Shown here: positions 9,073 through 18,015 of the stretch, piece by piece
Layout: each line of letters begins with the position of its first letter
Position numbering within the stretch: the stretch's first letter is position 1
NCBI GenBank assembly: GCA_945861895.1
Contig: CAMAWF010000007.1
Span: forward strand, 19,539-83,538
Source: Rhizobium sp. Q54
GTDB taxonomy: Bacteria > Pseudomonadota > Alphaproteobacteria > Rhizobiales > Xanthobacteraceae
Direction of reading: 5' to 3'
Length of the DNA: 64,000 bases
Notes under the pieces: model-generated
The model's input: only the letters and a program-made list of their open reading frames with translations
Databases searched by the model: none
Told to the model about the DNA's origin: nothing
Position numbers and translations under genes: made by a program

Positions 9073-9795
9073 ATGACGCCCGACCACGAATTCGATCCAA
9101 AGCTGGCCGGCAAGAAGCTGTTGCGAGAGGCGCGCTCCGGCGCGCTGGCGACGTTGTCGGTTGGCTCGGGCGATCCCTATTGCTCGCTGGTCAATGTCGC
9201 GACCGAGGCCTCCGGCGCGCCATTGCTGCTGCTCTCGCAACTGGCGCTGCATACCAAAAATATTCTGGCGGATGCGCGCGTCTCGCTGATGCTGGATGCG
9301 CGCAAAGAGGGTGACCCGCTTGAGGGGGCACGCGTGATGCTGGCGGGGACGCTCGCTGCAACGGACGATGCCGCCGCGCGCCGGCGCTATCTCGCGCGCC
9401 ATCCAGCGGCGGAAATGTTTACCGGTTTCGGCGACTTTTCCTTCTACCGCATGCAGATCAATCGCGCGCATCTGGTGGCCGGCTTTGGCCGCATCGCAGA
9501 TCTCACGGCGCACGAAATTCTCACCGATCTCACCGGCGCCGAGGCGCTGATCGCGGCCGAAGCGGAAATTCTCGCGCATATGAATGACGATCACGCCGAC
9601 GCCGTACGGCTCTATGCGACGAAATTGCTTGTTGGCCCGGACGGCGCCTGGCGCTGCGCCGGTTGCGATCCCGAAGGCCTCGAACTGCAACTCGAGCGGC
9701 AGGTCTTGCGGCTGCCGTTTCCGCAGCGGGTGATTTCGCCCGGCGTGTTGCGGCAAGTGCTCAAGCAGTTCGCCGAGCAAGCCCGCGCGCGCTAG
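9073..9795 (+). CDS. HugZ-like FMN/heme-binding protein (split-barrel plus DUF2470)
   Basis: A 240-residue protein with an N-terminal pyridoxamine-phosphate-oxidase-like split barrel (roughly residues 10-150, beginning AGKKLLREARSGALATLS and including YCSLVNVATE) and a C-terminal DUF2470 domain containing AEILAHMNDDHADAVRLYA near residue 165-180. This architecture is shared by HugZ/HutZ heme-utilisation proteins and other FMN-binding oxidoreductases. Whether it degrades heme cannot be told from the sequence. It is divergent from chvI and lies between chvI and pckA. The ATG at 9073 follows a GTTAACC motif; no strong ribosome site is seen. Confidence 0.8.
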   Translation: MTPDHEFDPKLAGKKLLREARSGALATLSVGSGDPYCSLVNVATEASGAPLLLLSQLALHTKNILADARVSLMLDARKEGDPLEGARVMLAGTLAATDDAAARRRYLARHPAAEMFTGFGDFSFYRMQINRAHLVAGFGRIADLTAHEILTDLTGAEALIAAEAEILAHMNDDHADAVRLYATKLLVGPDGAWRCAGCDPEGLELQLERQVLRLPFPQRVISPGVLRQVLKQFAEQARAR

Positions 9796-10028
9796 GTGGC
9801 CGGGTCCGGCCGTCATGTTCATATGGTTAGCGGGCAGGATGGCGATATTTCGGCCGAATCTTGATCTGACGCAATGCTGCTCTGCCGCACAAAGCGGCAT
9901 TTGCCCTTGGCATTAAATGCGATCGTGACTATGGTCGCGCGCCTTCGGGCAGGGGAGTATAATCCCACGCCAAGTGAGCAATAGGTTTTAGTTCCGGCGG
10001 AAACGGCCCGCCGTAAGGGGAGGTTTCC

Positions 10029-11648
10029 GTGCAGGAGACGGGCGTAAAAAACAGCGCACACGGCGCCGACAAATTCGGCTTCAAAGGCCTTGCCGGGGTC
10101 CACTGGAACCTGACCGAAGCGCCGCTCTACGAGCATGCCATTGCGGCCGGCGAAGCCAAGGTCGTCGCTGGCGGAGCACTCTGCGCCGAGACCGGCCATC
10201 ACACCGGCCGCAGCCCCAAGGATAAACACACGGTCGTCGATGCGCTGACCGAAAACACGGTCTGGTGGGACGGTAACCGCAAGCTGAGCAAGGAACACTT
10301 CGAAAATCTTTATCAGGATTTCCTGGCGCACGCGAAAGGCAAGAAACTCTTCGCGCAGGATCTCTATGGCGGCGCCAATCCAAAATACCGGATCAAAGCG
10401 CGCGTGTTCACCGAGCTGGCCTGGCATTCTTTGTTCATCCGCCAGTTGCTGATCCGCCCCGCGCGCTCCGAGCTTGCAAGCTACGTCCCCGAACTCACCA
10501 TCGTCGATCTGCCGTCGTTCCGGCCCGATGCGAAGCGGCACGGCGGACGCGAAGGCTCCGACACGATGGTGGCGATCGATTTCACCCGCAAGATCGTGCT
10601 GATCTGCGGCTCCTCCTATGCCGGCGAAATGAAGAAGTCGGTTTTCACCACCTTGAACTTCTATCTGCCGGCGCAAGGCGTGGTGCCGATGCATTGTTCG
10701 GCCAATGTCGGGCCGAATGGCGACAGCGCATTGTTCTTCGGTCTGTCGGGCACCGGCAAAACCACGCTATCGGCGGATCCCAACCGCACGCTGATCGGCG
10801 ACGACGAACACGGCTGGGGGCCGGACGGCATTTTCAATTTCGAGGGCGGCTGTTACGCCAAATGCATCAACCTGTCGCCGGAAGCCGAGCCGGAGATTTA
10901 CGCCGCCACCAACCGCTTCGGTACCGTGCTCGAGAATGTCGTGTTCGATCCGGACACGCGTATCCCGGATTACTCCGACGGCTCCAAGACCGAAAACACC
11001 CGCTCCGCCTATCCGCTCGATTTCATTCCCAACGCCTCGCGCAGCGGCCGCGCCGGGCACCCGAAAAACATCATCATGTTGACGGCGGACGCCTACGGCG
11101 TGATGCCGCCGATCGCCAAGCTCTCGCCGGCCGAGGCGATGTACCACTTCCTGTCCGGCTACACCGCCAAGGTCGCCGGCACCGAGAAGGGCCTGGTCGG
11201 CGTGCAGCCGGAATTTTCCACCTGCTTCGGTGCGCCATTCCTGCCGCGCCATCCGTCGGAATACGGCAACCTGCTGCGCGACTACATCGCCAAGCACAAG
11301 GTCGACTGCTGGCTGGTCAATTCCGGCTGGACCGGCGGCAAATACGGCGTCGGCCGGCGCATGCCGATCAAGGCGACGCGCACGCTGCTCACCGCGGCGC
11401 TCAACGGCTCGCTCAAAGACGCCGACTTCCGCACCGATCCGTATTTCGGCTTCGCGGTGCCGACCTCGGTGCCCGGCGTCGAGCCGCATCTGCTCAATCC
11501 GTTCAAGACCTGGAAGGACAAGGCCGAGTTCGACCAGACCGCGCGCGCGCTGGTGCGCATGTTCCAGGAGAACTTCGTCAAGTTCGAAAAACACGTCGGC
11601 CCCGACGTGAAGGCGGCGGCGCCGGAAGTAAGGATTGCGGCGGAGTGA
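10029..11648 (+). CDS. pckA: Phosphoenolpyruvate carboxykinase (ATP)
   Basis: Converts oxaloacetate and ATP to phosphoenolpyruvate, the first step of gluconeogenesis from C4 acids. The 539-residue protein shows the substrate segment [13 protein letters not shown] near residue 58, the kinase-1a loop [14 protein letters not shown] starting at G238, and the following DDEHGWG metal motif. The start is GTG at 10029; it is supported by a strong AGGGGAGG ribosome site at 10015-10022 with good spacing. A TATAAT sequence sits at 9958-9963 in the 233-base upstream gap but without a convincing -35 box. Neighbouring chvI is a known regulator context for pckA in rhizobia. Confidence 0.97.
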   Translation: MQETGVKNSAHGADKFGFKGLAGVHWNLTEAPLYEHAIAAGEAKVVAGGALCAETGHHTGRSPKDKHTVVDALTENTVWWDGNRKLSKEHFENLYQDFLAHAKGKKLFAQDLYGGANPKYRIKARVFTELAWHSLFIRQLLIRPARSELASYVPELTIVDLPSFRPDAKRHGGREGSDTMVAIDFTRKIVLICGSSYAGEMKKSVFTTLNFYLPAQGVVPMHCSANVGPNGDSALFFGLSGTGKTTLSADPNRTLIGDDEHGWGPDGIFNFEGGCYAKCINLSPEAEPEIYAATNRFGTVLENVVFDPDTRIPDYSDGSKTENTRSAYPLDFIPNASRSGRAGHPKNIIMLTADAYGVMPPIAKLSPAEAMYHFLSGYTAKVAGTEKGLVGVQPEFSTCFGAPFLPRHPSEYGNLLRDYIAKHKVDCWLVNSGWTGGKYGVGRRMPIKATRTLLTAALNGSLKDADFRTDPYFGFAVPTSVPGVEPHLLNPFKTWKDKAEFDQTARALVRMFQENFVKFEKHVGPDVKAAAPEVRIAAE

Positions 11649-11654
11649 TCTATC

Positions 11655-11779
11655 TTACCTCCCCCTGGAGGTGGGAGGTCGGGTCGCGAAGCGAACCGGG
11701 TGGGGGTGACAGCGAAAGAAAATCTCCCCGCCCCGGCGGACTTCGTCCGCCGACCCTCCCCCTCCAGGGGAGGGTGAAG
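11655..11779. repeat. Intergenic CTCCCCC...GGGGGAG palindromic repeat after pckA
   Basis: Left arm with ACCTCCCCCTGGAGGTGGG at about 11658-11676 and right arm with CCCTCCCCCTCCAGGGGAGGG at about 11755-11775 are roughly complementary, and smaller hairpins (GGTCGCGAAGCGAACC, GGCGGACTTCGTCCGCC) lie between. The same family appears inside hrpB at 25102-25216. Elements of this type are common between genes in Bradyrhizobium-like genomes. It sits between pckA and the bidirectional terminator. Confidence 0.8.
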
Positions 11780-11801
11780 AAGCTCCGGAATGATGAGAAA
11801 C

Positions 11802-11831
11802 AAAAAAAGGCGGCCCTTGCGGCCGCCCTTT
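11802..11831. terminator. Bidirectional Rho-independent terminator between pckA and the transglycosylase gene
   Basis: A-run at 11802-11808, stem GGCGGCC (11809-11815) and GGCCGCC (11821-11827) with a 5-base loop, then CTTT. It can serve both pckA on plus and the convergent lytic transglycosylase on minus, whose stop is 27 bases further on. Confidence 0.8.
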
Positions 11832-11857
11832 ATCGTTTGCGATAAGTGATGGTGCCG

Positions 11858-13111
11858 CTATCGCATGGCGCCGCCGGTCTGGCCGCGCAATTTGTCGATC
11901 AACTCGACTGTCGGGTAGGAGTCTGCGGGCAGGCCGGTCTTGAGTTGCGCCTTCTTGACGGCGGCGCGGGTCAAGGAGCCGAGCTTGCCGTCCACCTTGC
12001 CGACATCGTAGCCGTGCTTCGCCAGCAAGGTTTGCACTTCGCTCATCTGCTGCGGCGTGAGCACGTTGACCGTGCCGCTGCCGCGTCCCACCGGTGGCGC
12101 ACCGTCGAGGCGCGTGGCGAAATAGGCGACGGTGGTCGAATAGACCATCGCCGAATTCCACCCCAAGAAGGCCTTGAAATTCGGGTAGGCGAGGAAGGCG
12201 GGTCCGAACCGCCCCATCGGCAGCAGCAGCGAGGCCTGCAGGCCATCGCCCGGCAGCGTGCCGTAAGCCGGCTTCACGCCCCACGCCACCCACTGCGAGC
12301 GCGGATGCTTGATTTCCAGGTCGGCCTGATCCCACGGCAGATTGGCGGGAACGCGCACTTCTTGCAGCCATGGCTCGCCGCGAGTCCAGCCGAAGCTGGA
12401 GAGGAAGTTGGCGGCGGAGGCAAGCGTGTCCGGCACGCTCTTGACCAGGTCGCGGCGGCCGTCGCCGTCGAAATCGACCGCGTGATTGTAATAGTCCGAC
12501 GCGGTGAACTGCATGGCGCCAAGCTCGCCGGCCCAGTCGCCGCCGTTCATTTCTCCGATCACCAGATCGCCGCGGTCGAGGATACGCAGCGCGTCGAACA
12601 ATTGCATGCGGAAGAATTCCGACCGCCGGCAGTCAAATGCCAGCGTCGAGATCGCGCGCAGGATATTGTGCTTGCCGGTGTTGGCGCCAAAATCGCTCTC
12701 CAGTCCCCAGAACGCGGTCAGCACCGGAGCCGGCACGCCGTATTGCTTTTCGACCTTGGCAAACAGCGCCGCGTGTTTCTTGATCTGATTGGCGCCGTGC
12801 TGCATCCGATAGCCCGCCACCATGCGATCGGAGAATTGCAGGAAGCTTTGCTGGAAAACGCCCTGGCCGCGATCGCGGCGGATGACGTCGGGATCGAAGG
12901 TCATGAACGGCGAGGCTTCCGCGATGCTCTTGGCCGAGATGCCTTTCGCCGCCGCCTCGCGCTTGAACTCGTCGAGCCAGCGCTCGAAGCTTCCGGTATT
13001 GCGGCAATTGGCCGAAGCCGTAGATGTCGCGGGGGCGGGGTTGGCGAACGCGGGCGCCGCCAGCGTGACGGCAAGCGCGGCAATTGCGCATTTCAGTGCT
13101 GTTAACCGCAT
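11858..13111 (-). CDS. Membrane-bound lytic murein transglycosylase B type, with peptidoglycan-binding domain
   Basis: Cleaves the glycan strands of peptidoglycan non-hydrolytically. A signal peptide (MRLTALKCAIAALAVTL, cleaved near AFA-NP) is followed by an SLT_2/MltB domain with catalytic glutamate E138 in FWGLESDFG, the motifs GAMQFTASDYYNHAVDFDGDG, and a C-terminal PG_binding_1 domain (LLAKHGYDVGKVDGKLGSLT). The frame is open from a GTG at 13123, but the ATG at 13109-13111 is preferred because AAGGTGG lies eight bases before it. No lipobox cysteine is evident, so it is likely periplasmic and soluble. About 417 residues, usual for this fused type. Confidence 0.88.
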   Translation of the reverse strand: MRLTALKCAIAALAVTLAAPAFANPAPATSTASANCRNTGSFERWLDEFKREAAAKGISAKSIAEASPFMTFDPDVIRRDRGQGVFQQSFLQFSDRMVAGYRMQHGANQIKKHAALFAKVEKQYGVPAPVLTAFWGLESDFGANTGKHNILRAISTLAFDCRRSEFFRMQLFDALRILDRGDLVIGEMNGGDWAGELGAMQFTASDYYNHAVDFDGDGRRDLVKSVPDTLASAANFLSSFGWTRGEPWLQEVRVPANLPWDQADLEIKHPRSQWVAWGVKPAYGTLPGDGLQASLLLPMGRFGPAFLAYPNFKAFLGWNSAMVYSTTVAYFATRLDGAPPVGRGSGTVNVLTPQQMSEVQTLLAKHGYDVGKVDGKLGSLTRAAVKKAQLKTGLPADSYPTVELIDKLRGQTGGAMR

Positions 13112-13278
13112 TGTCCTGGCCACCTTTTTGCGTGATTCGCTGCGAATCTGCCCATTGCATGGGTCCGGTCAAGATCGATCACGGGAAAGCGTTAAGACCG
13201 GAATTTGGACAAATGTTGGCATGGCGGGCGGTCTGTGAAAGTTTCCCATCCGGCGGCAGCATTAAGGCAGTAAGTCGC

Positions 13279-14373
13279 ATGCAAATCCTGGTGATCGGAG
13301 CCGGTGTCGTTGGGCTTGCCGTCGCGCGTGCGGCGGCTTGCCGCCGCCATGAGGTGGTGGCGGCGGAAGCGGCCAGCGCGATTGGCACCGGCATTTCCTC
13401 GCGCAACAGCGAGGTCATCCATGCCGGGATGTATTATCCGACCGGTTCGCTGCGCGCCCGCCACTGCACCAACGGGCGGCGGATGCTCTATGAATTTTGC
13501 GCCTCGCACGGCGTGCCGCATCGCAAATGCGGCAAGCTGATCGTCGCAACCGATGCTGCGGAGCGCGTCAAGCTTGAGACGATCGGCGCCCAAGGCCACA
13601 GCAACGGTGTCGAAGGCTTGCGCCTGATCGACGGCAATGCTGCGCGCGCGCTTGAGCCGGCGCTTGTTTGCGCCGCCGCGCTGCAATCGCCGGAAACCGG
13701 CATCATCGACGGCCACGCCTTCATGCTGGCGCTGCGCGGCGAGCTTGAAGAAAACGGCGGCGCCATTGCATTCAATACCCCGGTCGAAGCGCTCGCATAC
13801 GAGAGCGGACAATGGTCGGTGCGTTTCGGCGGCGGCGATGCCGGCACGCTTGCCTTCGACGCGGTGGTCAATTGCGCCGGCTTGCAGGCGCAGGACGTGG
13901 CGCGGCGCATCGAAGGCTTCCCACGGGAACGAATCCCAGCGCTGGTGCTGGCCAAGGGGAACTATTTTTCCTATGCGGGCAAGCCGGCATTTTCCCGCCT
14001 GATCTATCCGACGCCGGTCGACGGCGGGCTCGGCGTGCATGTGACGCTCGATCTGTCCGGCCGCATGCGCTTCGGCCCCGATGTCGAATGGATCGAGCGG
14101 GAGAACTACGACGTCGATCCCGCCCGCGCGGCGTCGTTCTATGCAAGCATCCGCAGTTATTGGCCTGGGCTTCCCGACAACACGCTGGTTCCGGATTATT
14201 CCGGCATCCGTCCGAAGCTCAGCGGCCCCGGCCAGCCGGCCGCCGATTTCATCGTCGATGGACCCGCCGGCCACGGCATGACGCGGCTGGTGCAGATGTT
14301 CGGGATTGAATCGCCGGGGCTGACATCCGCGCTGTCGCTGGCGGAAGCGACGGTCGGTTATCTCGAAGGCTGA
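13279..14373 (+). CDS. FAD-dependent oxidoreductase, L-2-hydroxyglutarate oxidase (LhgO) like
   Basis: A 364-residue DAO-family flavoenzyme. It opens with the Rossmann FAD motif VIGAGVVGLAVARA, continues with SSRNSEVIHAGMYYP, the segment that places the flavin in the LhgO/L2HGDH group, and ends with PDYSGIRPKLSGP and the GPAGHGMTRLVQMFGIESPGLT C-terminal motif. These point to oxidation of L-2-hydroxyglutarate to 2-oxoglutarate or a similar 2-hydroxy acid. The frame is open upstream for 65 codons, but only the ATG at 13279 precedes the Rossmann strand. It is divergent from the transglycosylase gene. Confidence 0.8.
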   Translation: MQILVIGAGVVGLAVARAAACRRHEVVAAEAASAIGTGISSRNSEVIHAGMYYPTGSLRARHCTNGRRMLYEFCASHGVPHRKCGKLIVATDAAERVKLETIGAQGHSNGVEGLRLIDGNAARALEPALVCAAALQSPETGIIDGHAFMLALRGELEENGGAIAFNTPVEALAYESGQWSVRFGGGDAGTLAFDAVVNCAGLQAQDVARRIEGFPRERIPALVLAKGNYFSYAGKPAFSRLIYPTPVDGGLGVHVTLDLSGRMRFGPDVEWIERENYDVDPARAASFYASIRSYWPGLPDNTLVPDYSGIRPKLSGPGQPAADFIVDGPAGHGMTRLVQMFGIESPGLTSALSLAEATVGYLEG

Positions 14374-14406
14374 TGGCGGCGGCGGTCATCCAACGCGCTC
14401 GCGCGC

Positions 14407-15744
14407 TCAGAAATATCGCCACCAGACATAGACGTGAGCGATCGCAATCGAGACCACCATCATCGGAAAGGCATAGAGCGAATAGGTGATGAACCGGAAC
14501 GGCACGCCGTTGCGCTCGCCGATACCGGCGACCGTCAGATTGGCCGAGGCGCCGATCAGCGTGCCGTTGCCGCCCAGGCATGCCCCGAGCGACAGGCACC
14601 ACCACAGCGGCTCGATCTTGTCGGCGCCGCCATAGGCCGGCGCCATGCTTTTGATGAGCGGAATCATGGTGGCGACGAAGGGGATGTTATCGACGATGGC
14701 CGAGAGGAAGGCCGACGCCCACAGGATGGCGTAGCCGGCGGTCGCCAGATTGCCGCCGGTCGCGGCCACCAGTTTGCCGGCCAGCAGCGTCAGCAGGCCG
14801 CCGACTTCGACGCCGTGCACGACCATGAACAGGCCGATGAAAAAGAAGATGGTGATCCATTCGACATCGCCGAACGTTTGGTGGACATTATGCGCCGCCT
14901 TTTCGCTGTGATGCGCCCAGTTGTCGAGCAGCATCAGCACCGCCGCGCCGGCCATGGCGATGGTGGCGGGCTCGAGATGCAGTTGACGCGCCAGCACGAA
15001 GGCGACCATGACGGCGGTGAGCACAACGAGCGACTGCTTGAGGAGGAGCCAATCCTTGATGGTCCGCTCGGGGCGCATCGCCATGACGCGAGTCTGGGCG
15101 GCTTTCGTAGCCTTGAGATCCTTGCCCCACACCAAATGAATCATGATCGCCTGCACGACCATGATGACGATGATGACCGGTGTCAGATGGACGACAAATT
15201 GGTTGAAGGTCAGCCCGACCTGCGAGCCGATCAGGATATTGGGGGGATCGCCGATCAGCGTCGCGGTGCCGCCGATATTGGAAGCAAAAATTTCCGCGAA
15301 CAAATAAGGATAGGCCGGCACCTTCAGTGTCTTGGTGATCGCAAGCGTGACGGGAACCACCAGTAGCACCGTCGTGACATTGTCGAGCAGGGCGGAAAGA
15401 ACCGCGGTGGTGATCTGCAGCAGAAATAGAATTCCGCCTGGGTGAGCTTTGGCGGCCTGCGCCGACCACACTGCGAGGTACTGAAACATGCCGGAGCGGC
15501 GCGAGATCGACACCAGGATCATCATGCCGGTGAGCAGGCCGATGGTGTTCCAGTCGACGCCTTTGAGAGCCTCTTCCTGGTTCATCACGCCGACCAGGAT
15601 CATCACGCTGGCGCCGACCAGCGCGATGATCGCGCGGTTGACTTTTTCCGACATGATGATGGCGTAGGTGATGGCGAGGACGCAGGTTGACACCCACATC
15701 GGATTGAGGCCGAAATAAACGTTGGAAACCGCGTGCGCGGTCAT
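14407..15744 (-). CDS. ArsB/NhaD-type ion transporter (ion transporter superfamily permease)
   Basis: A 445-residue polytopic permease with about eleven hydrophobic helices and the twofold repeat of the ion-transporter superfamily: SALLDNVTTVLLVVP and ASNIGGTATLIGDPPNILIG in the first half, AIVDNIPFVATMIPLI and LGGNGTLIGASANLTVAGI in the second. These paired DN and GDPPN/GASAN loops fit the ArsB/NhaD/P-protein group (COG1055). The substrate could be Na+/H+, arsenite or a carboxylate; motifs do not decide. The start is ATG 15744, chosen because AGGGG stands eight bases before it, rather than an ATG 21 codons upstream. It ends 33 bases from the convergent oxidoreductase gene. Confidence 0.85.
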   Translation of the reverse strand: MTAHAVSNVYFGLNPMWVSTCVLAITYAIIMSEKVNRAIIALVGASVMILVGVMNQEEALKGVDWNTIGLLTGMMILVSISRRSGMFQYLAVWSAQAAKAHPGGILFLLQITTAVLSALLDNVTTVLLVVPVTLAITKTLKVPAYPYLFAEIFASNIGGTATLIGDPPNILIGSQVGLTFNQFVVHLTPVIIVIMVVQAIMIHLVWGKDLKATKAAQTRVMAMRPERTIKDWLLLKQSLVVLTAVMVAFVLARQLHLEPATIAMAGAAVLMLLDNWAHHSEKAAHNVHQTFGDVEWITIFFFIGLFMVVHGVEVGGLLTLLAGKLVAATGGNLATAGYAILWASAFLSAIVDNIPFVATMIPLIKSMAPAYGGADKIEPLWWCLSLGACLGGNGTLIGASANLTVAGIGERNGVPFRFITYSLYAFPMMVVSIAIAHVYVWWRYF

Positions 15745-15834
15745 GCTGACGTCCCCTGTACCCACAAAATCAGGCGGCAAACTCGGGCAAGCCCGATGCC
15801 GAGTCAATACAACCTGAGATGAAGCCGGGTCCGA

Positions 15835-15999
15835 TTATTTTGGCTGGCGGGTCACGTACCAAAGCAGGCTCGGGTAGGCGACGGCCGCCATTCCGAGCGA
15901 TTGCAAGAGCAACATCAACTGCTCCTGCTTCATCGACCAGAGAAAGAAATTGACGGCCACCCAAATGAGCGCCAGCGCGATCGCGATAACGTGCAACAT
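15835..15999 (-). CDS. Small membrane protein of about 54 residues
   Basis: Two hydrophobic helices (HVIAIALALIWVAVNFFLW and LLQSLGMAAVAYPSLLWYV) joined by a short polar turn, ending TRQPK. It is not recognised as a known family. The ATG at 15997-15999 is chosen because the conserved-looking hydrophobic segment starts there; the frame is open further upstream without a good start. It lies 90 bases upstream of the ArsB/NhaD-like gene on the same strand, so it may be an accessory peptide of that transporter, which is inference. Confidence 0.5.
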   Translation of the reverse strand: MLHVIAIALALIWVAVNFFLWSMKQEQLMLLLQSLGMAAVAYPSLLWYVTRQPK

Positions 16000-16136
16000 A
16001 ACCTCAACATAAACATTCGCGCGGCGGGCGACACAGCGGCATAAGGCCGCTTTGTCAAAAAAGGGCGATTGCGGCACGCGGTCGTGGTGTGGTTGGATGG
16101 CCGGCCGTTGCACAAGAACAATCAGGGGGAAATTAC

Positions 16137-16625
16137 ATGGCCGGCAATGTGCGTTTTTCGAATCCCAAGACGCTGGCGAAACCGCCGGGCTACAGCTACG
16201 TGGTCGAAGCGACCGGCCCCAACCGGCTGATCTTCATCGCCGGCCAGCTCGGGCTCGACATCGACAACAGGCTGGTCGGCGGGCCCGGCGACTTCCGCGC
16301 GCAGGCGGTGAAGGCATTCGAAAATCTCAAGGCCGCGCTGGCGGCGGCCGGCGCCACTTTCAAGGACGTGGTGAAAATCAACAACTATCTCGTGGACATG
16401 TCGCATATCGGGATTTACCGCGAGGTGCGCGACAAATTTTGTAACATGAAAGCGCCGCCGGCCAGCACGACTGTCGCCATTTCGAGCCTGGCGCGCCCGG
16501 GCGCGCTATTCGAAATCGAGGCAATCGCAGTGCTGCCGGCGAAGGTTGCGGCGGCCAAAAGCAGTGCGCCAAAGGCCGCTTCCCGCCGCGGCAAGCTCAA
16601 GGCTTCGCGACGAAAACGAAAGTGA
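16137..16625 (+). CDS. RidA/YjgF family protein with basic C-terminal tail
   Basis: RidA-family proteins hydrolyse reactive enamine/imine intermediates from PLP enzymes. The 162-residue protein has the family fold (FIAGQLGLDIDNRLVGGPGDFRAQAVKAFENLKAALAAAGATFKDVVKINNYL in pieces, ending with FEIEAIAVL). The arginine that binds the carboxylate in canonical RidA is not clearly placed; the segment PPASTTVAISSLARPGALFEIE is where it would be, and an R is present. A lysine/arginine-rich tail of about 27 residues follows the domain. ATG 16137 has AGGGGG seven bases upstream. Its last 29 bases overlap the end of the convergent permease gene. Confidence 0.85.
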   Translation: MAGNVRFSNPKTLAKPPGYSYVVEATGPNRLIFIAGQLGLDIDNRLVGGPGDFRAQAVKAFENLKAALAAAGATFKDVVKINNYLVDMSHIGIYREVRDKFCNMKAPPASTTVAISSLARPGALFEIEAIAVLPAKVAAAKSSAPKAASRRGKLKASRRKRK

Positions 16626-18015
16626 GCAGCAGCAGCACTGGCAGCAGGACTGCGCTCGACCACAGCAGGTAGCCGAAGAAGCTAGGCATCTTCACGCCGC
16701 GTTCCGTGGCGATGGCATAGACCATGAAGTTCGGCGCATTGCCGATATAGGTGAGCGCGCCCATGTAGACCGCGCCCATCGAAATCGCGGCGAGCGTGGG
16801 CGCCAGCTTTCCCATCAGCTCGGCGGCGTCGCCGCCGGCGAGCTGGAAGAACACCAGATAGGTCGGTGCGTTGTCGAGGAAAGCCGACAGCACGCCTGTC
16901 AGCCAGAAATACGCCACTTCGTTCGGCGTGCCGTCCTTTTCGGTTACCGCCTTGAGCAGCCAGGCGAACGGTCCATCGTAGCCGGCGTCGAGCATCGCCA
17001 GCATCGGAATGATGCAGACGAAAATGCCCGCGAACAGTTTGGCCACTTCGCGGATCGGCTCCCAGGTGAAATCGTTTGCCACGCGATGTTCGTCGGGCGT
17101 GAGCCAGAGCGAGACGAGCGCGATGACCACCAGTGCGGCATCGCGCGTCAAATTCTGCAGTTCGACACCGGTGCCGTGGATCGTCAGCGTGATGCCCGGC
17201 TTCCACGCGGCCGAGAGCAGGATCGCGCCGACGATAGCCGCGATCAGCGGAATGTTGATGAGCCCGCGCAGGCGAAGCGGCGCTCGCGCCACTTCCGGAG
17301 GGGCGCTCTCCTTGCGCGCGAACCAGACATCGAGCGCGATGAAAATGGCCAGCACCAGCGCTGCAACGATGGCGGTTTCATAAGCGATGTGCTTGGTGGT
17401 CCAGAAAAAATCGACACCGCGCAGGAAGCCGACGAAAAGCGGCGGGTCGCCAAGCGGCGACAGCGCGCCGCCGATATTGGCCACCAGAAAAATAAAAAAC
17501 ACCACAACGTGGGCGTTGTGCGCGCGCGATGCGTTGGCGCGGATCAGCGGCCGCACGAGGATCATCGCCGCGCCCGTGGTCCCGACCACGCTCGCCATCG
17601 CGGTGCCGAGAACCATGATGCTGGTATTGGTCCACGGCGTGCCGCGCAAGTCGCCGGTTATCAGAATCCCGCCCGCCACCACGTAGAGCGCGAACAACAA
17701 TATGATGAAGCTCATAAATTCGGCCAGCGCCGCGTGGACCAAGGCCGCAAGCGCGGTTGACGATCCAAACACGATCGCGATCGGCGTCAGTGTAAGCAGC
17801 GACCACGCGACGGCAATCTTGCCGTAGTGATCGTGCCAGATTTTCGGAAACAGCAGCGGCCCCGTGGCGATGCTGAGCAGTATTCCGGCGAAAGGAAGCG
17901 CCCAGGGCCAGTTCATCGCCGTGCCGTTGAGCGCTGGCGCCGCGTCCGCGGGTCCTGGCGCAACGAAAAAGACCGCCACCACGACGAATAAACGAAAAAG
18001 GCGAGTTTTTCTCAA
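16597..18015 (-). CDS. NhaD-like sodium:proton antiporter / putative citrate transporter (CitMHS_2 type)
   Basis: A 472-residue permease with about twelve hydrophobic helices and a possible signal-like first helix. Ion-transporter-superfamily loops are visible: VANIGGALSPLGDPPLFVGFLRG in the first half and LSAFLDNAPTYLVFFQLAGG in the second, with the NIGG/GDPP and DNAP signatures of NhaD-like antiporters. The start used is TTG at 18015, which overlaps the polA stop (TTGA) and has GGGAAG upstream; an internal ATG at 17916 is the alternative. It is translationally coupled to polA and ends inside the RidA gene on the other strand. It is a second superfamily member only 0.9 kb from the first. Confidence 0.83.
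   Translation of the reverse strand: MRKTRLFRLFVVVAVFFVAPGPADAAPALNGTAMNWPWALPFAGILLSIATGPLLFPKIWHDHYGKIAVAWSLLTLTPIAIVFGSSTALAALVHAALAEFMSFIILLFALYVVAGGILITGDLRGTPWTNTSIMVLGTAMASVVGTTGAAMILVRPLIRANASRAHNAHVVVFFIFLVANIGGALSPLGDPPLFVGFLRGVDFFWTTKHIAYETAIVAALVLAIFIALDVWFARKESAPPEVARAPLRLRGLINIPLIAAIVGAILLSAAWKPGITLTIHGTGVELQNLTRDAALVVIALVSLWLTPDEHRVANDFTWEPIREVAKLFAGIFVCIIPMLAMLDAGYDGPFAWLLKAVTEKDGTPNEVAYFWLTGVLSAFLDNAPTYLVFFQLAGGDAAELMGKLAPTLAAISMGAVYMGALTYIGNAPNFMVYAIATERGVKMPSFFGYLLWSSAVLLPVLLLLTFVFVAKP

Noticed and set aside
9796..9809. GGCCGG/CCGGCC stem after the HugZ-like gene as a terminator
   Set aside because: The loop would be only two bases and no T-run follows.
9935..9963. Sigma-70 promoter with TATAAT before pckA
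   Set aside because: The -10 like sequence is good but no acceptable -35 box lies at the right distance, so it was not listed as a feature.
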